DNA of 64,000 nucleotides from Dyadobacter pollutisoli (GTDB taxonomy: Bacteria > Bacteroidota > Bacteroidia > Cytophagales > Spirosomataceae). Positions 34,726 to 43,103 of the stretch are shown here, in pieces (position 1 is the stretch's first letter; the number at the start of each line of letters is the position of its first letter). The stretch covers positions 3,102,501 to 3,166,500 of the forward strand of contig NZ_CP112998.1 in the NCBI RefSeq assembly GCF_026625565.1, written 5' to 3'. A model generated the notes under the pieces. It was not told the origin of the DNA. It was given only the letters and a program-made list of their open reading frames with translations, and made no database searches. A program made the translations under genes and the position numbers.

Positions 34726-36090
34726 ATGAAGCAATTTCTGTTTTTCTGTCTGTGCTCGACTCACTGTTTTGCCCAGTTTACGCCGTCATTTAAACCGCTT
34801 CGTTATGATGAAAATTATGCGCCGCTGAAAGCCGATTCAACGACCAGCTTCTATCAAACTATCAAGTATAAGTCGTTGTCAGCCACGGGAAATGCATTTG
34901 TTAGCTTTGGCGGGGATGTTCGGTTCCAGTATTACCATGTGATCAATGATGAATGGGGTGAGCAGCTGGATAAAAACTACGGATATGTCTTCTCGCGTTA
35001 CCTCGCGCATGCGGATTTTCACGCGGGGAAATATTTCAGGGCTTATCTAGAACTGCAAAGCGGAATGGCCAATGCGAAGGCCTCCACCAGTCCGGCCGAC
35101 GAAAACCCATTGGACTTGCATCAGGCGTTTTTCGATGTCAATCTCGCACCCGGCAAACCTGCTAATCTGATACTCAGGGCCGGCAGGCAGGAGCTCTATT
35201 ACGGATCTCAGCGGCTGATATCAGTACGGGAAGGCCCCAATAACCGGCATTCATTCGATGGCTTAAAAGTCATTTATGTAACACCAAATCGGCAAACCGA
35301 TCTCTTTTACACGCATTATGTTGCTTCCAAAAAAGGGGTATTCGACGATGGTTTCAATAAAAATACCAGGCTATGGGGTGTCTACTCTGTTTTTAAAAAT
35401 CTAAGGTTTATCAAAAATCTGGACTTATACTATCTGGGATTGGAGAAGAAAACCGCAGCCTACGACGACGGCAAAGCGAGGGAAGTCAGGCATTCGCTGG
35501 GGACTCGTATCTGGGGCAAAACCGAGCAATGGCGCTACGATCTGGAAGCGGTTTACCAGTTTGGAGATTTTGCAAACAAGAAAATAAATGCGTGGACTGC
35601 TTCTGCCCACATCGATTATATGTTGAACCACTTGAAGTTCGTCCCTGAAATTGGATTGAAGACCGAGATCATCAGCGGAGACGCTACCTATGGCGATAAC
35701 AAACTGGGCACTTTCAATCCATTGTTTCCGCGTGGTGGGTACTTCGGGCTTGCCGCTCTGGTAGGGCCAGCCAACCTGATCGACGTGCACCCGTCCATCA
35801 ATCTAACCTTAACAGAAAAGCTGGCATTAGATCTGGATTATGATGTTTTTTGGCGTTACAGCGTTCAGGACGGGGTTTATGGCCCCAATGCTGCATTGAT
35901 TTACTCAGGCAAAAACACTTCTTCAAAGTTTACGGGGCAGCAGTACTCTGCTGTCATCGACTATGAAACAAGTCCATTTCTGAGTCTTGCGGGAGAATTT
36001 ACATGGTTTAAAACGGGTCAATTTTTAAAAGAAGCCGGACCTGGGAAGAACATTCTCTTTGCCTGCATAACCGCCGAACTCAAATTTTAG
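34726..36090 (+). CDS. alginate-export-family outer-membrane porin
   Basis: The ATG at 34726 gives 454 residues with a signal peptide (KQFLFFCLCSTHCFAQ); the frame can be opened at a TTG two codons earlier. The mature protein is a long series of amphipathic strands. The segments FVSFGGDVRFQYYHVINDEW, NLILRAGRQELYYGSQRLIS and RRGPNNRHSFDG-like reading (here REGPNNRHSFDGL) identify the alginate export (AlgE-like) porin family, members of which mostly move small organic compounds rather than alginate. It ends in an aromatic residue (LKF). As the last gene of the hydrolase cluster it is likely to admit the cluster's substrate. Confidence 0.87.
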   Translation: MKQFLFFCLCSTHCFAQFTPSFKPLRYDENYAPLKADSTTSFYQTIKYKSLSATGNAFVSFGGDVRFQYYHVINDEWGEQLDKNYGYVFSRYLAHADFHAGKYFRAYLELQSGMANAKASTSPADENPLDLHQAFFDVNLAPGKPANLILRAGRQELYYGSQRLISVREGPNNRHSFDGLKVIYVTPNRQTDLFYTHYVASKKGVFDDGFNKNTRLWGVYSVFKNLRFIKNLDLYYLGLEKKTAAYDDGKAREVRHSLGTRIWGKTEQWRYDLEAVYQFGDFANKKINAWTASAHIDYMLNHLKFVPEIGLKTEIISGDATYGDNKLGTFNPLFPRGGYFGLAALVGPANLIDVHPSINLTLTEKLALDLDYDVFWRYSVQDGVYGPNAALIYSGKNTSSKFTGQQYSAVIDYETSPFLSLAGEFTWFKTGQFLKEAGPGKNILFACITAELKF

Positions 36091-36206
36091 ATGCATTGAC
36101 GGATCCAGCAAGAAACAGGTTTCGTTTGTACGCCGGATTTGGCTCTTTTGTAGCTCAACGGTGTTGCCCAACATTAAACCGGGAACTTGATGACTCCTTA
36201 ACTAGT

Positions 36207-36262
36207 TAACACTTTTTATTAGTTTTCGATATATATATATTGAAAATCAATAAAAAGTGTTA
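36207..36262. promoter_or_regulatory. 56-base near-perfect palindrome at a promoter
   Basis: The outer arms TAACACTTTTTATTAGTTTTC (split 36207-36227) and the matching right arm 36242-36262 pair except for one AG/GA swap, and the centre is an alternating AT run that is itself self-complementary. The right arm contains the likely -33 element of the following gene. There is no U-run for a terminator. It could be an operator for a dimeric or tetrameric regulator, or a cruciform-forming site. Confidence 0.7.
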
Positions 36263-36267
36263 CTTTG
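36240..36267 (+). promoter_or_regulatory. candidate promoter of the DUF2975-like gene
   Basis: A TTG at 36240-36242 and a TTACTTTG at 36260-36267 are 20 bases apart, fitting the Bacteroidota -33/-7 arrangement with one mismatch to TAnnTTTG. The start codon is 24 bases further on. The -33 element lies within the right half of the palindrome. Confidence 0.45.
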
Positions 36268-36290
36268 CTTGAAACTTAAAATCATACATT

Positions 36291-36863
36291 ATGAGAGAGG
36301 TGGATATGCTGAGATTTCCTACTTTGTTTTGCTGGGGTCTGTATTGTTTTATTGCAATTGCCGCCATTTATACAACCGGCATTTTTGTAAATCTTCAAAT
36401 TAACCCCCAGGATTATGCCCATTGGAATGCAGGTGCCATGTTCCCAAAAGGTACACTAACCTATACTGCTGTCGAAACATGGAGTACTGTAACTTCAAAT
36501 GACGCGACGCTTTTGTCATTCGATAAAATCAATACTTCGTCTCTGTATTTCAATTATTTCCAGATACTCGCTGTGCTTTTTCTTGCATTCATTAGTGTAC
36601 GAGAGCTCTTGAACATTATCCGCTCCGTTGGACAAATCGATACTTTCCACAAGAGGAATATTTTATCCTTTCAAAAGATCAGCAAATACCTCTTCGTTAT
36701 TTTTATTTTATCAGGATTCACATTCATAAGTGCCCCAGAAGCCAGTTTACGCAGCTATTCGTTACAATTAACCCCGTTGATGCTGTCCCTGGCTGCATTA
36801 TTATTGGCAGAAATATTTAAAAGGGGCAACGAACTGCTCGAAGAGAATCAATTAACAATCTGA
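36291..36863 (+). CDS. DUF2975-like four-helix membrane protein
   Basis: The 190-residue protein has about four membrane helices: 12-32 (FCWGLYCFIAIAAIYTTGIF), about 85-105 (LAVLFLAFISVRELL), about 128-147 (YLFVIFILSGFTFISA) and about 160-182 (LTPLMLSLAALLLAEIFKRG). The loop before helix 3 (IDTFHKRNILSFQKISKYL) and the C-terminal IFKRGNELLEENQLTI resemble DUF2975 proteins, which usually end with a similar acidic tail and stand next to a small XRE-type regulator. No such regulator gene is present here. It is a single gene behind the palindromic promoter and before a strong hairpin terminator. The function is unknown. Confidence 0.6.
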   Translation: MREVDMLRFPTLFCWGLYCFIAIAAIYTTGIFVNLQINPQDYAHWNAGAMFPKGTLTYTAVETWSTVTSNDATLLSFDKINTSSLYFNYFQILAVLFLAFISVRELLNIIRSVGQIDTFHKRNILSFQKISKYLFVIFILSGFTFISAPEASLRSYSLQLTPLMLSLAALLLAEIFKRGNELLEENQLTI

Positions 36864-36953
36864 ACCTATTAAGGGTTTAGCTCAAAATAACAGTGCTCTA
36901 TTCCTCTTTTTTGAATATTTCTGACATGTTTTGCGAATCGAGCGCATTCATGT

Positions 36954-36992
36954 AAAAAGAAGACCTCCAATTTAGTGGAAGGTCTTCTTTTT
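36954..36992. terminator. rho-independent hairpin terminator, probably bidirectional
   Basis: The stem AAAAAGAAGACCTCCA pairs with TGGAAGGTCTTCTTTTT with one bulged base and a short ATTTAG-like loop. U-runs are present for both strands. It serves the DUF2975-like gene on the plus strand and could also stop minus-strand transcription arriving from the methyltransferase gene at 37142. Confidence 0.8.
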
Positions 36993-37141
36993 ACAGATAC
37001 TGTCCCCTACTTAACAATTGAAATCATTCATCTTTCAGACCATTTATCATTGCAAACGAGTATTACTTTAAGGTTGATTTGCAGGCCTTTTTGTTTCAAT
37101 GAGCAAGCTCATCGATAACTTAATGACCTGCTGCGCAATCC

Positions 37142-37942
37142 CTATTTCTTCACCGCGTATCCAGCGTAGAGTATATTCATGTCATCGCTCTCAACCAGGC
37201 AGAAGTTTTGGCCCAGTTCTACAAAAGTCCATTCTCCTTTAACACGTTTTCGGAGGTATTTCAGCATTTTGGGAATGGGTACGTTAGGCTCGGAACCTCT
37301 GTGTTCCTTCCATTCAAAACCGTTTTTTGCCAAAAGTCCTTTTATCTCTTCGGGCTTGATAAACATTTTCCAGACGTGCAGGTTAGGCGGCATAAACGCC
37401 CAGCGTTTCCACTCTTGCCAGATTTTAATGGCGACAAGCTTACTGATAAATGTCCTGTTGAGCGTGTCATAAAGGAAAACGCCATTAGGTTTAAGTACCC
37501 TTGAAATTTCAGAGATTACCTTCGGCAGATCGGCGACGTGTTCCAGAACATCACAACAAAACACGCAGTCAAACGACGCATCGGCGTAAGGAAGCTGCTC
37601 ACCAGTACCTTTATCATAGGTAATGTCAAGCCCCATGGCTTTTGCATGACCTGCCGCTGTGCGGATCGACTCTTCCGCCGGATCAATACCAGTCGTGATG
37701 AATCCCATCCTGCAAATTTCTTCGGTGAGGATTCCGCCACCGCTGCCTACTTCGAGTGCTTTTTTACCTTTTGGGTCAAAGTTCAGCCTCTTTAAAGCGT
37801 CCATTGCGACACCCACACGCCAAGGGTTTACGGACGTTTTTAAGATGTGCAAAACATTCTCGGGGTTCCACCACAGGTCACCTTCCGCATTATAAAGGTC
37901 GTTGTCTATTTGGCTGTAAATTTCCGGGGCAATCTTTTCCAT
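37142..37942 (-). CDS. UbiG-like class I SAM-dependent O-methyltransferase
   Basis: The ATG at 37942 gives 266 residues; a GTG at 37978 would overlap the upstream stop and add 12 residues. The Rossmann methyltransferase fold has motif I ALEVGSGGGILTEEI near 60-75, an acidic SAM-ribose residue in TTGIDPAEESI and the post-I DCVFCCDVLEHVADL segment. The N-terminal WWNPENVLHILKTSVNPWRV and the middle NRTFISKLVAIKIWQEW match UbiG-type enzymes. Bacteroidota normally make menaquinone, so its substrate is more likely another hydroxylated aromatic or lipid compound than a ubiquinone precursor. It lies 32 bases past the large T9SS protein gene. Confidence 0.87.
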   Translation of the reverse strand: MEKIAPEIYSQIDNDLYNAEGDLWWNPENVLHILKTSVNPWRVGVAMDALKRLNFDPKGKKALEVGSGGGILTEEICRMGFITTGIDPAEESIRTAAGHAKAMGLDITYDKGTGEQLPYADASFDCVFCCDVLEHVADLPKVISEISRVLKPNGVFLYDTLNRTFISKLVAIKIWQEWKRWAFMPPNLHVWKMFIKPEEIKGLLAKNGFEWKEHRGSEPNVPIPKMLKYLRKRVKGEWTFVELGQNFCLVESDDMNILYAGYAVKK

Positions 37943-37974
37943 TTTTATTTTGGTTAATTGGTTTAAAAATTCTG

Positions 37975-40900
37975 TCACTGTTTCACAATTGGAATTGATT
38001 TTACATTGTTTTCAGAAGAAACTGATAGTATGTAAAAGCCTCCGGGTAAATGGGAAACGTCTAGTTTTTGATTGACTATTGTTCCAGTCATCACCGGTCT
38101 GCCAAGAATGTCCAGGATTCTGATATTGGATTGGGTACCTTCTATATTGATTATTCCGGTGGTCGGATTGGGGTAAATTTTCAGGAGCTTCCCACTGTCC
38201 ATTTTTACGCCAACAATCCGGGAGAGTTCAACTTTACCATCGAAATCCAGCTGACGCAGCCGGTAATAGTTCATACCGTGTAATGGTAGCAGATCCAAGA
38301 AAGAGTAAGTGTTATTTTCTTTTGTAGTCCCGTTTCCATCCACGAAACCGACTTTTTCCCACATTCCACTATCAAGCCTGCGTTCAACTTCAAACCCCTG
38401 GTTGTCGATTTCCTCCGAAGTTTGCCAATCCAGTTTTACGGAATTATCCTGTTTTTTAGCTGTAAAACGTACCAGGGTTACCGGCAGGTTATTGGTATAT
38501 TCCAGGCTCACTTCCCCTGAATTGGGTGAATTGTATTTTATATCCCAGTGCTCTGGCAGCCCTGTTACCGAACTGAATGTGCCGGATATCGCAGTAGCGT
38601 CAATAATGGTAACTACATCTCCGTCATTTGGCGCCGGAAAGTTGAAAGTGAGTGCCAGCGTGCCTCCTAATGTTGCCGTTCCATTCACGACGACCTGGTC
38701 GTAAGCCGTACCCGCCACGCCAGTACCGTTCACTTCGATAGCCAGGATGCCGTTACTTAAATTTTCGTCACCATCAATGGTCTGTTTTCCGGGCGAATAA
38801 CCGGGAGACAGTGTACCTCCCGCGGCCACGAAGTAGGCGGCGGGGATCTTTCCCGTGCCCTGAAGAACGCCGCCGGCATTGTTGGTAAAAATCAGCGCCA
38901 TTAGATCTTCATTTCCTATCAGGTCCGCGACGCTTTGCAATGCGCCGATTTTGAGAGTGCCGTTATTTAAAAACTTCCCGTTGGCATGGAAGCCGCTAAT
39001 ACCGATCCCACAACGGTCAAGGGTGATTTGTCCGCCATCGTTTGCGAAAGTACCCAAGTAAACATCAATTCCCTGCTCGACATTTGTCGCACCTGAGGCA
39101 CCGACGATGATACTTCCCTGATTGGTGGTCGTGCCGATATGAACGCTAAAACCGATTTGCCACGCACGGTCGATCGTAATCTGTCCGGTTGCCGTGTTAT
39201 TGAAGGTGGCTGCTGAATTGATGCCGAAGGCGCCCACGCCTCCGGTGCTGCCGATTTTGATAGAAGCTTCATTGGTAAACACGCCCTCGTCGTTGAATAT
39301 ACCCGCAAAACCTACATTGTCGATGGTAACCAGTCCGCCTGTCTTGTTACTGAAAGTACCCAGGTTGTCGATGCCGTACTCGCCCGAGACATTCGTAATG
39401 TTGATCGTTCCGCTGTTTTCCACCGTTCCTCCATTTTGAAGGCCATTTGCACCTGTGCCAGTGATAACGGTGGTTCCCCTGTTAAGCATCGTCCCCTGGT
39501 TTAAGAGTCCCTGTGAGTTGGAGTTTTGGATTGTTAAACTAGCCATACCTTCAACCGTAAGCACGCCGCCGGTCGCAATAGTGACCGACTTGGAAACCGC
39601 CGCGCCGGAGCCGATTACGGGATCATTCGCGACGTCGGGTATCGTCACATCTGAAGAGATATCGGGGATCCCCGATGACCAGTTTGCGGCGTTGTTCCAG
39701 TCCACGTCGACGACGCCCGTCCAGGTGGCTTGCCCTGTTCCGTAAATCAGTACAACCGCAGTTGGATAATAAACGACATGCCAGCCTACCGGAATGCCAA
39801 CGAGGGAGGCAAAAGTGCCGGTTACCTGCGTAGCGCTTACTATAACAATCTGATCACCGATAGTAGCCGGATAATTGACAGACAGACTAAGTGTGCCGCC
39901 CAATGTTGCCGTTCCGGACACTATTACCTGGTCAAAATCAACACCTGCAGTTCCTTTACCATTCACTTCCATGACAAGGATGTTGTTGCTGAAGTTCTCA
40001 TTTGTTGTAAAAGTTAGTTTCCCTGGAGAGTAACCAGGCGATAAAGTACCACCGGCATTGGTAAAATTCGCTGCAGCGATTTCACCAGTGCCCATCAAAA
40101 CACCATCTGTATTGTTGTTAAATTGGCCATTGAAAGCCGTTATTAGCTTTGAAATGGGTGTCAGCGCCCCGATCGTTATATCTCCGCTATTGGTGACGGT
40201 GTTTGACGAGAGTGCAATACCCGAGGTCGTAACACGGTTAATTTTAATCCGGGCACCAATGTTATTGTTCAAAACACCCTCATTATAGATGCCGTAGTTA
40301 CCCACATTACCCGTATTGCCGATATTGATAGTACCATTGTTTTGGATGGTGCCCTGGTTCCAGACTCCTTGGTTGAGCGCTCCATTGACAGACAGAGCGC
40401 CTAAGATGGTGACGGTGAGCACTGCATCCGATTTTACAATAACAGATTTGGCGACAGCTCCCGGAGCATATATAACCGGGTCATTAGCGACGTCAGGAAT
40501 TGTAACTTCCGAATTCGGATCAGGTACGCCGACTGACCAGTTGGCGGCATCATGCCATTCGGAACTGACGCTGCCATTCCAGACATTGCCATTCACCCCG
40601 CCGTAAATCAACATTACACTGACGGGCGTATATTGGACGGTCCAATTCGCGGGCAAGCCTGTTACAGTACCAAAAGCACCCGTGAAGCCGGAACCGCTCA
40701 GGATTGTAATCTGGTCGCCCACAGTTGGCGTATAGTTAATTGATAATGCCAATGTGCCACCCAATGTTGCTGTTCCATTCACGACGACCTGGTCGTAATC
40801 CGTACCCGCCACGCCGGCTCCGTTCACTTCGATAGCCAGGATGCCGTTACTTAAATTTTCGTCACCATTAATGGTCTGTTTTCCGGGCGAATAGCCGGGA

Positions 40901-41847
40901 GACAGTGTACCTCCCGCGGCAACGAAGTGGACGGCGGGGATCTTTCCCGTGCCCTGAAGAATACCGCCGGTATTGTTGGTAAAAATCAGCGCCGTAAACT
41001 CTTCATTTCCTATCAGGTCCGCAACGCTTTGCAATGCGCCGATTTTGAGAGTACCGTTATTTAAAAACTTCCCGTTGGCATGGAAGCCGCTAATACCGAT
41101 CCCACAACGGTCAAGGGTGATTTGTCCGCCACCGTTTGCGAAAGTACCCAAGTAAACATTAATTCCCTGCTCGACATTTGTCGCACCTGAGGCACCGACG
41201 ATGATACTTCCCTGATTGGTGGTCGTGCCGATATGAACGCTAAAACCGATTTGCCACGCACGGTCGATCGTAATCTGTCCGGTTGCCGTGTTATTGAAGG
41301 TGGCTGCTGAATTGATGCCGAAGGCGCCCACGCCTCCGGTGCTGCCGATTTTGATAGAAGCTTCATTGGTAAACACGCCCTCGTCGTTGAATATACCCGC
41401 AAAACCTACATTGTCGATGGTAACCAGTCCGCCTGTCTTGTTACTGAAAGTGCCCAGGTTGTCGATGCCGTACTCGCCCGAGACATTCGTAATGTTAATC
41501 GTTCCGCTGTTTTCCACCGTTCCTCCATTTTGAAGGCCATTTGCGCTGGAACCATTAATGGCCAAACTACCCGCAACCTGTACCGTAAGCAAGCCCCCGA
41601 CCGTGATGTTGACCGATTTGGCTAACGCTCCGGCTGAACTGATCACCGGATCGTTTGTAACGTTCGGGATTGTCACATCCGACGTGGCTACGGGCACTCC
41701 CGACGACCAGTTACCAGCAGTGTTCCAATCAGTGTTAATGATGCCAGTCCATGTGGTTTGTGCAAACACGCTGCCTGCAGACAAAACCAAGCCAAGCAAC
41801 GAGAACAATAATCCGCATCTTAACGAAGCGGGTGCTGTCTTTTCCAT
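37975..41847 (-). CDS. large T9SS-exported repeat protein with internal duplication
   Basis: The 1290-residue protein has a signal peptide (to SVFAQT, about 30) and ends with a type A T9SS sorting domain (about 1215-1290: KIYPNPTTGIINIEG, DILGRPVMTGTI, LPGGFYILSVSS). The body comprises three modules that each open with a WTG-x-W-x-NWSSG-VP-x-SDVTIP-style sequence (near residues 31, 423 and 700) followed by beta-strand repeats such as NNGTLKIGALQSVADLIGN and LSPGYSPGKQTI. Modules 1 and 3 contain a nearly identical block (residues about 102-358 and 800-1056). A further domain near 1110-1200 (FTAKKQDNSVKLDWQTSEEI) precedes the sorting signal. It is probably a cell-surface or secreted adhesin or scaffold; no enzymatic motif is seen. 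Confidence 0.85.
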   Translation of the reverse strand: MEKTAPASLRCGLLFSLLGLVLSAGSVFAQTTWTGIINTDWNTAGNWSSGVPVATSDVTIPNVTNDPVISSAGALAKSVNITVGGLLTVQVAGSLAINGSSANGLQNGGTVENSGTINITNVSGEYGIDNLGTFSNKTGGLVTIDNVGFAGIFNDEGVFTNEASIKIGSTGGVGAFGINSAATFNNTATGQITIDRAWQIGFSVHIGTTTNQGSIIVGASGATNVEQGINVYLGTFANGGGQITLDRCGIGISGFHANGKFLNNGTLKIGALQSVADLIGNEEFTALIFTNNTGGILQGTGKIPAVHFVAAGGTLSPGYSPGKQTINGDENLSNGILAIEVNGAGVAGTDYDQVVVNGTATLGGTLALSINYTPTVGDQITILSGSGFTGAFGTVTGLPANWTVQYTPVSVMLIYGGVNGNVWNGSVSSEWHDAANWSVGVPDPNSEVTIPDVANDPVIYAPGAVAKSVIVKSDAVLTVTILGALSVNGALNQGVWNQGTIQNNGTINIGNTGNVGNYGIYNEGVLNNNIGARIKINRVTTSGIALSSNTVTNSGDITIGALTPISKLITAFNGQFNNNTDGVLMGTGEIAAANFTNAGGTLSPGYSPGKLTFTTNENFSNNILVMEVNGKGTAGVDFDQVIVSGTATLGGTLSLSVNYPATIGDQIVIVSATQVTGTFASLVGIPVGWHVVYYPTAVVLIYGTGQATWTGVVDVDWNNAANWSSGIPDISSDVTIPDVANDPVIGSGAAVSKSVTIATGGVLTVEGMASLTIQNSNSQGLLNQGTMLNRGTTVITGTGANGLQNGGTVENSGTINITNVSGEYGIDNLGTFSNKTGGLVTIDNVGFAGIFNDEGVFTNEASIKIGSTGGVGAFGINSAATFNNTATGQITIDRAWQIGFSVHIGTTTNQGSIIVGASGATNVEQGIDVYLGTFANDGGQITLDRCGIGISGFHANGKFLNNGTLKIGALQSVADLIGNEDLMALIFTNNAGGVLQGTGKIPAAYFVAAGGTLSPGYSPGKQTIDGDENLSNGILAIEVNGTGVAGTAYDQVVVNGTATLGGTLALTFNFPAPNDGDVVTIIDATAISGTFSSVTGLPEHWDIKYNSPNSGEVSLEYTNNLPVTLVRFTAKKQDNSVKLDWQTSEEIDNQGFEVERRLDSGMWEKVGFVDGNGTTKENNTYSFLDLLPLHGMNYYRLRQLDFDGKVELSRIVGVKMDSGKLLKIYPNPTTGIINIEGTQSNIRILDILGRPVMTGTIVNQKLDVSHLPGGFYILSVSSENNVKSIPIVKQ
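38679..39450 (-). repeat. 772-base repeat, copy A, inside the T9SS repeat protein
   Basis: This block matches 40773-41544 at a constant offset of 2094 bases (698 codons exactly). By eye about 22 bases differ over the 772, that is about 97% identity. The stretch of roughly 250 bases at 39194-39439 encodes identical peptides in both copies. Similarity fades gradually at the low-coordinate end and stops sharply at the other. Confidence 0.9.
40773..41544 (-). repeat. 772-base repeat, copy B, inside the T9SS repeat protein
   Basis: This is the partner of 38679-39450, in the same orientation and reading frame. Differences cluster in the low-coordinate half, for example around the TGKIPA-encoding region, which suggests duplication followed by partial gene conversion. 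Confidence 0.9.
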
Positions 41848-41883
41848 TTCTATTTTTCGATTAGTTGGTCAAAAAGCCTTTCG

Positions 41884-41908
41884 AGCGTCAGACAGAACGC
41901 CCGACGCT
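41884..41908 (-). terminator. short hairpin after the O-methyltransferase gene
   Basis: The arms AGCGTC and GACGCT are separated by 13 bases, and on the minus strand the hairpin is followed after a few bases by a CTTTTT run. It lies 24 bases past the stop of the O-methyltransferase gene. The stem is short, so it may be a weak terminator. Confidence 0.35.
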
Positions 41909-41931
41909 TTATTTATTAAAAGAGAGCCGCA

Positions 41932-42975
41932 TTATTTAAGGGCAATGGCCGCACTGGTCGGCCCTACGAGCGGCAGCAACGAGGTGGAACTGAACCCCAC
42001 TAGCTGAGCCCATCTGGTGAAGTCCGCGAAAGTGTAGTCGAAGCCGGTACCTGTTTCAATGAGCATATTTAAACTCATCATCAGGCCGAAGACATTTGTT
42101 TTTCTGTCATCATCAATTACATTTTCAATGGCCACAAAAACTCCTCCTTTGGGCAGAGCAGCATAGGCGCTTTTCATCAGGCTGAGTTTTTGTTCCTCAT
42201 CCCAGTCATGAAGAATGTTACCCATAACCACCATATCGGCTGCCGGAAAGGCATCGTTGAAAAAGTCACCCGATACCGCCTTAACCCGTCCGTTTAACCC
42301 GGCTTTCGCGATCGTTTTTTCCGCAATAGCGGTCACACCCGGCAGGTCCATACTTACGCAGGACATGTGTGCCTGGTGATTGGCAACCACCGTAGAAAGT
42401 AAGCCGCTGGAACCACCTGCATCCGTCAGGGTTTTGTATTTTGAAAAATCAAACTTTTGAGCGAAAGCCATAAATGCCCCTATCTGAATGCCGGTCATGG
42501 CGTTCATAAAGCTTTCCAATTGTTCGGGTGACTTATAAATTGCATCAAACAAATTCTCTCCATGCTTTGCTTCATTTTGTGGCTTTCCGGTCCGCAGCCC
42601 TTCTTCCAGCGTTCCCCAGAAACCGTACAGGCGGTTGTTAAGCATTTTGAGCATTCCCCCGACATAGGTTGGCTTTTTTAGGTCCAGAAACAGATCAGTA
42701 TCGGGTGTGTTGGAATAGGCGGCGGTTTCCAGGATGCCGGTACGGTTTAAAAAGCCAAATCCGGTGAGCGTATCCAAAAAGTCGTACATATTCCTGTCGC
42801 TGCAATGCAGGTTCAGTTTTTGTTTCAGTTGAGCGGCAGTTAACGGATTGCTGTCGGCCAGCAGGGTGAACAGGTCGAATTCGACGGCGGTCAACAATAC
42901 TTTAGATGCCCAAAAGCCGGTACCCATTTGAAGAATGTGCCCGGGCGAGGGTTCAGTAGACTGATTCGTTGTCAT
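41932..42975 (-). CDS. SAM-dependent O-methyltransferase (Methyltransf_2 / ASMT-like)
   Basis: The 347-residue enzyme starts with a winged-helix dimerisation domain (about 15-110: GFWASKVLLTAVEFDLFTLL, TAAQLKQKLNLHC) and continues with an O-methyltransferase fold. The SAM-binding glycine motif is TLTDAGGSSGLLSTVV near 185, and the catalytic histidine is in MGNILHDWDEEQK. This is the class of acetylserotonin- and polyketide-type small-molecule O-methyltransferases. A transcript would end before the T9SS protein gene. No biosynthetic gene cluster surrounds it, so the substrate is open. The HTCS gene upstream ends 128 bases away on the same strand. Confidence 0.9.
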   Translation of the reverse strand: MTTNQSTEPSPGHILQMGTGFWASKVLLTAVEFDLFTLLADSNPLTAAQLKQKLNLHCSDRNMYDFLDTLTGFGFLNRTGILETAAYSNTPDTDLFLDLKKPTYVGGMLKMLNNRLYGFWGTLEEGLRTGKPQNEAKHGENLFDAIYKSPEQLESFMNAMTGIQIGAFMAFAQKFDFSKYKTLTDAGGSSGLLSTVVANHQAHMSCVSMDLPGVTAIAEKTIAKAGLNGRVKAVSGDFFNDAFPAADMVVMGNILHDWDEEQKLSLMKSAYAALPKGGVFVAIENVIDDDRKTNVFGLMMSLNMLIETGTGFDYTFADFTRWAQLVGFSSTSLLPLVGPTSAAIALK

Positions 42976-43103
42976 CGTTTTGAATTGAAATAGTTTAGGT
43001 TACAAATGTGCCAGTGTGAAACAGGGGGATGGCATAAAACCCATGCAGCAAACGTATCGAAGGCTGCGCGGGTTGTGGTGGACTATTCGTTCAAAAAGGT
43101 GGA

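Noticed and set aside
37143..37978. Ubiquinone biosynthesis assignment for the UbiG-like gene
   Set aside because: No other ubi gene is present and this phylum uses menaquinone, so only the enzyme class is stated.
38679..41544. Possible CRISPR or satellite array
   Set aside because: There are only two long copies within one reading frame; no short regular repeats with unique spacers are present.
38600..41600. Long open frames on the plus strand across the T9SS repeat protein
   Set aside because: They repeat because the underlying coding sequence on the minus strand is repeated; their translations have no signal, domain or start context and are antisense shadows.
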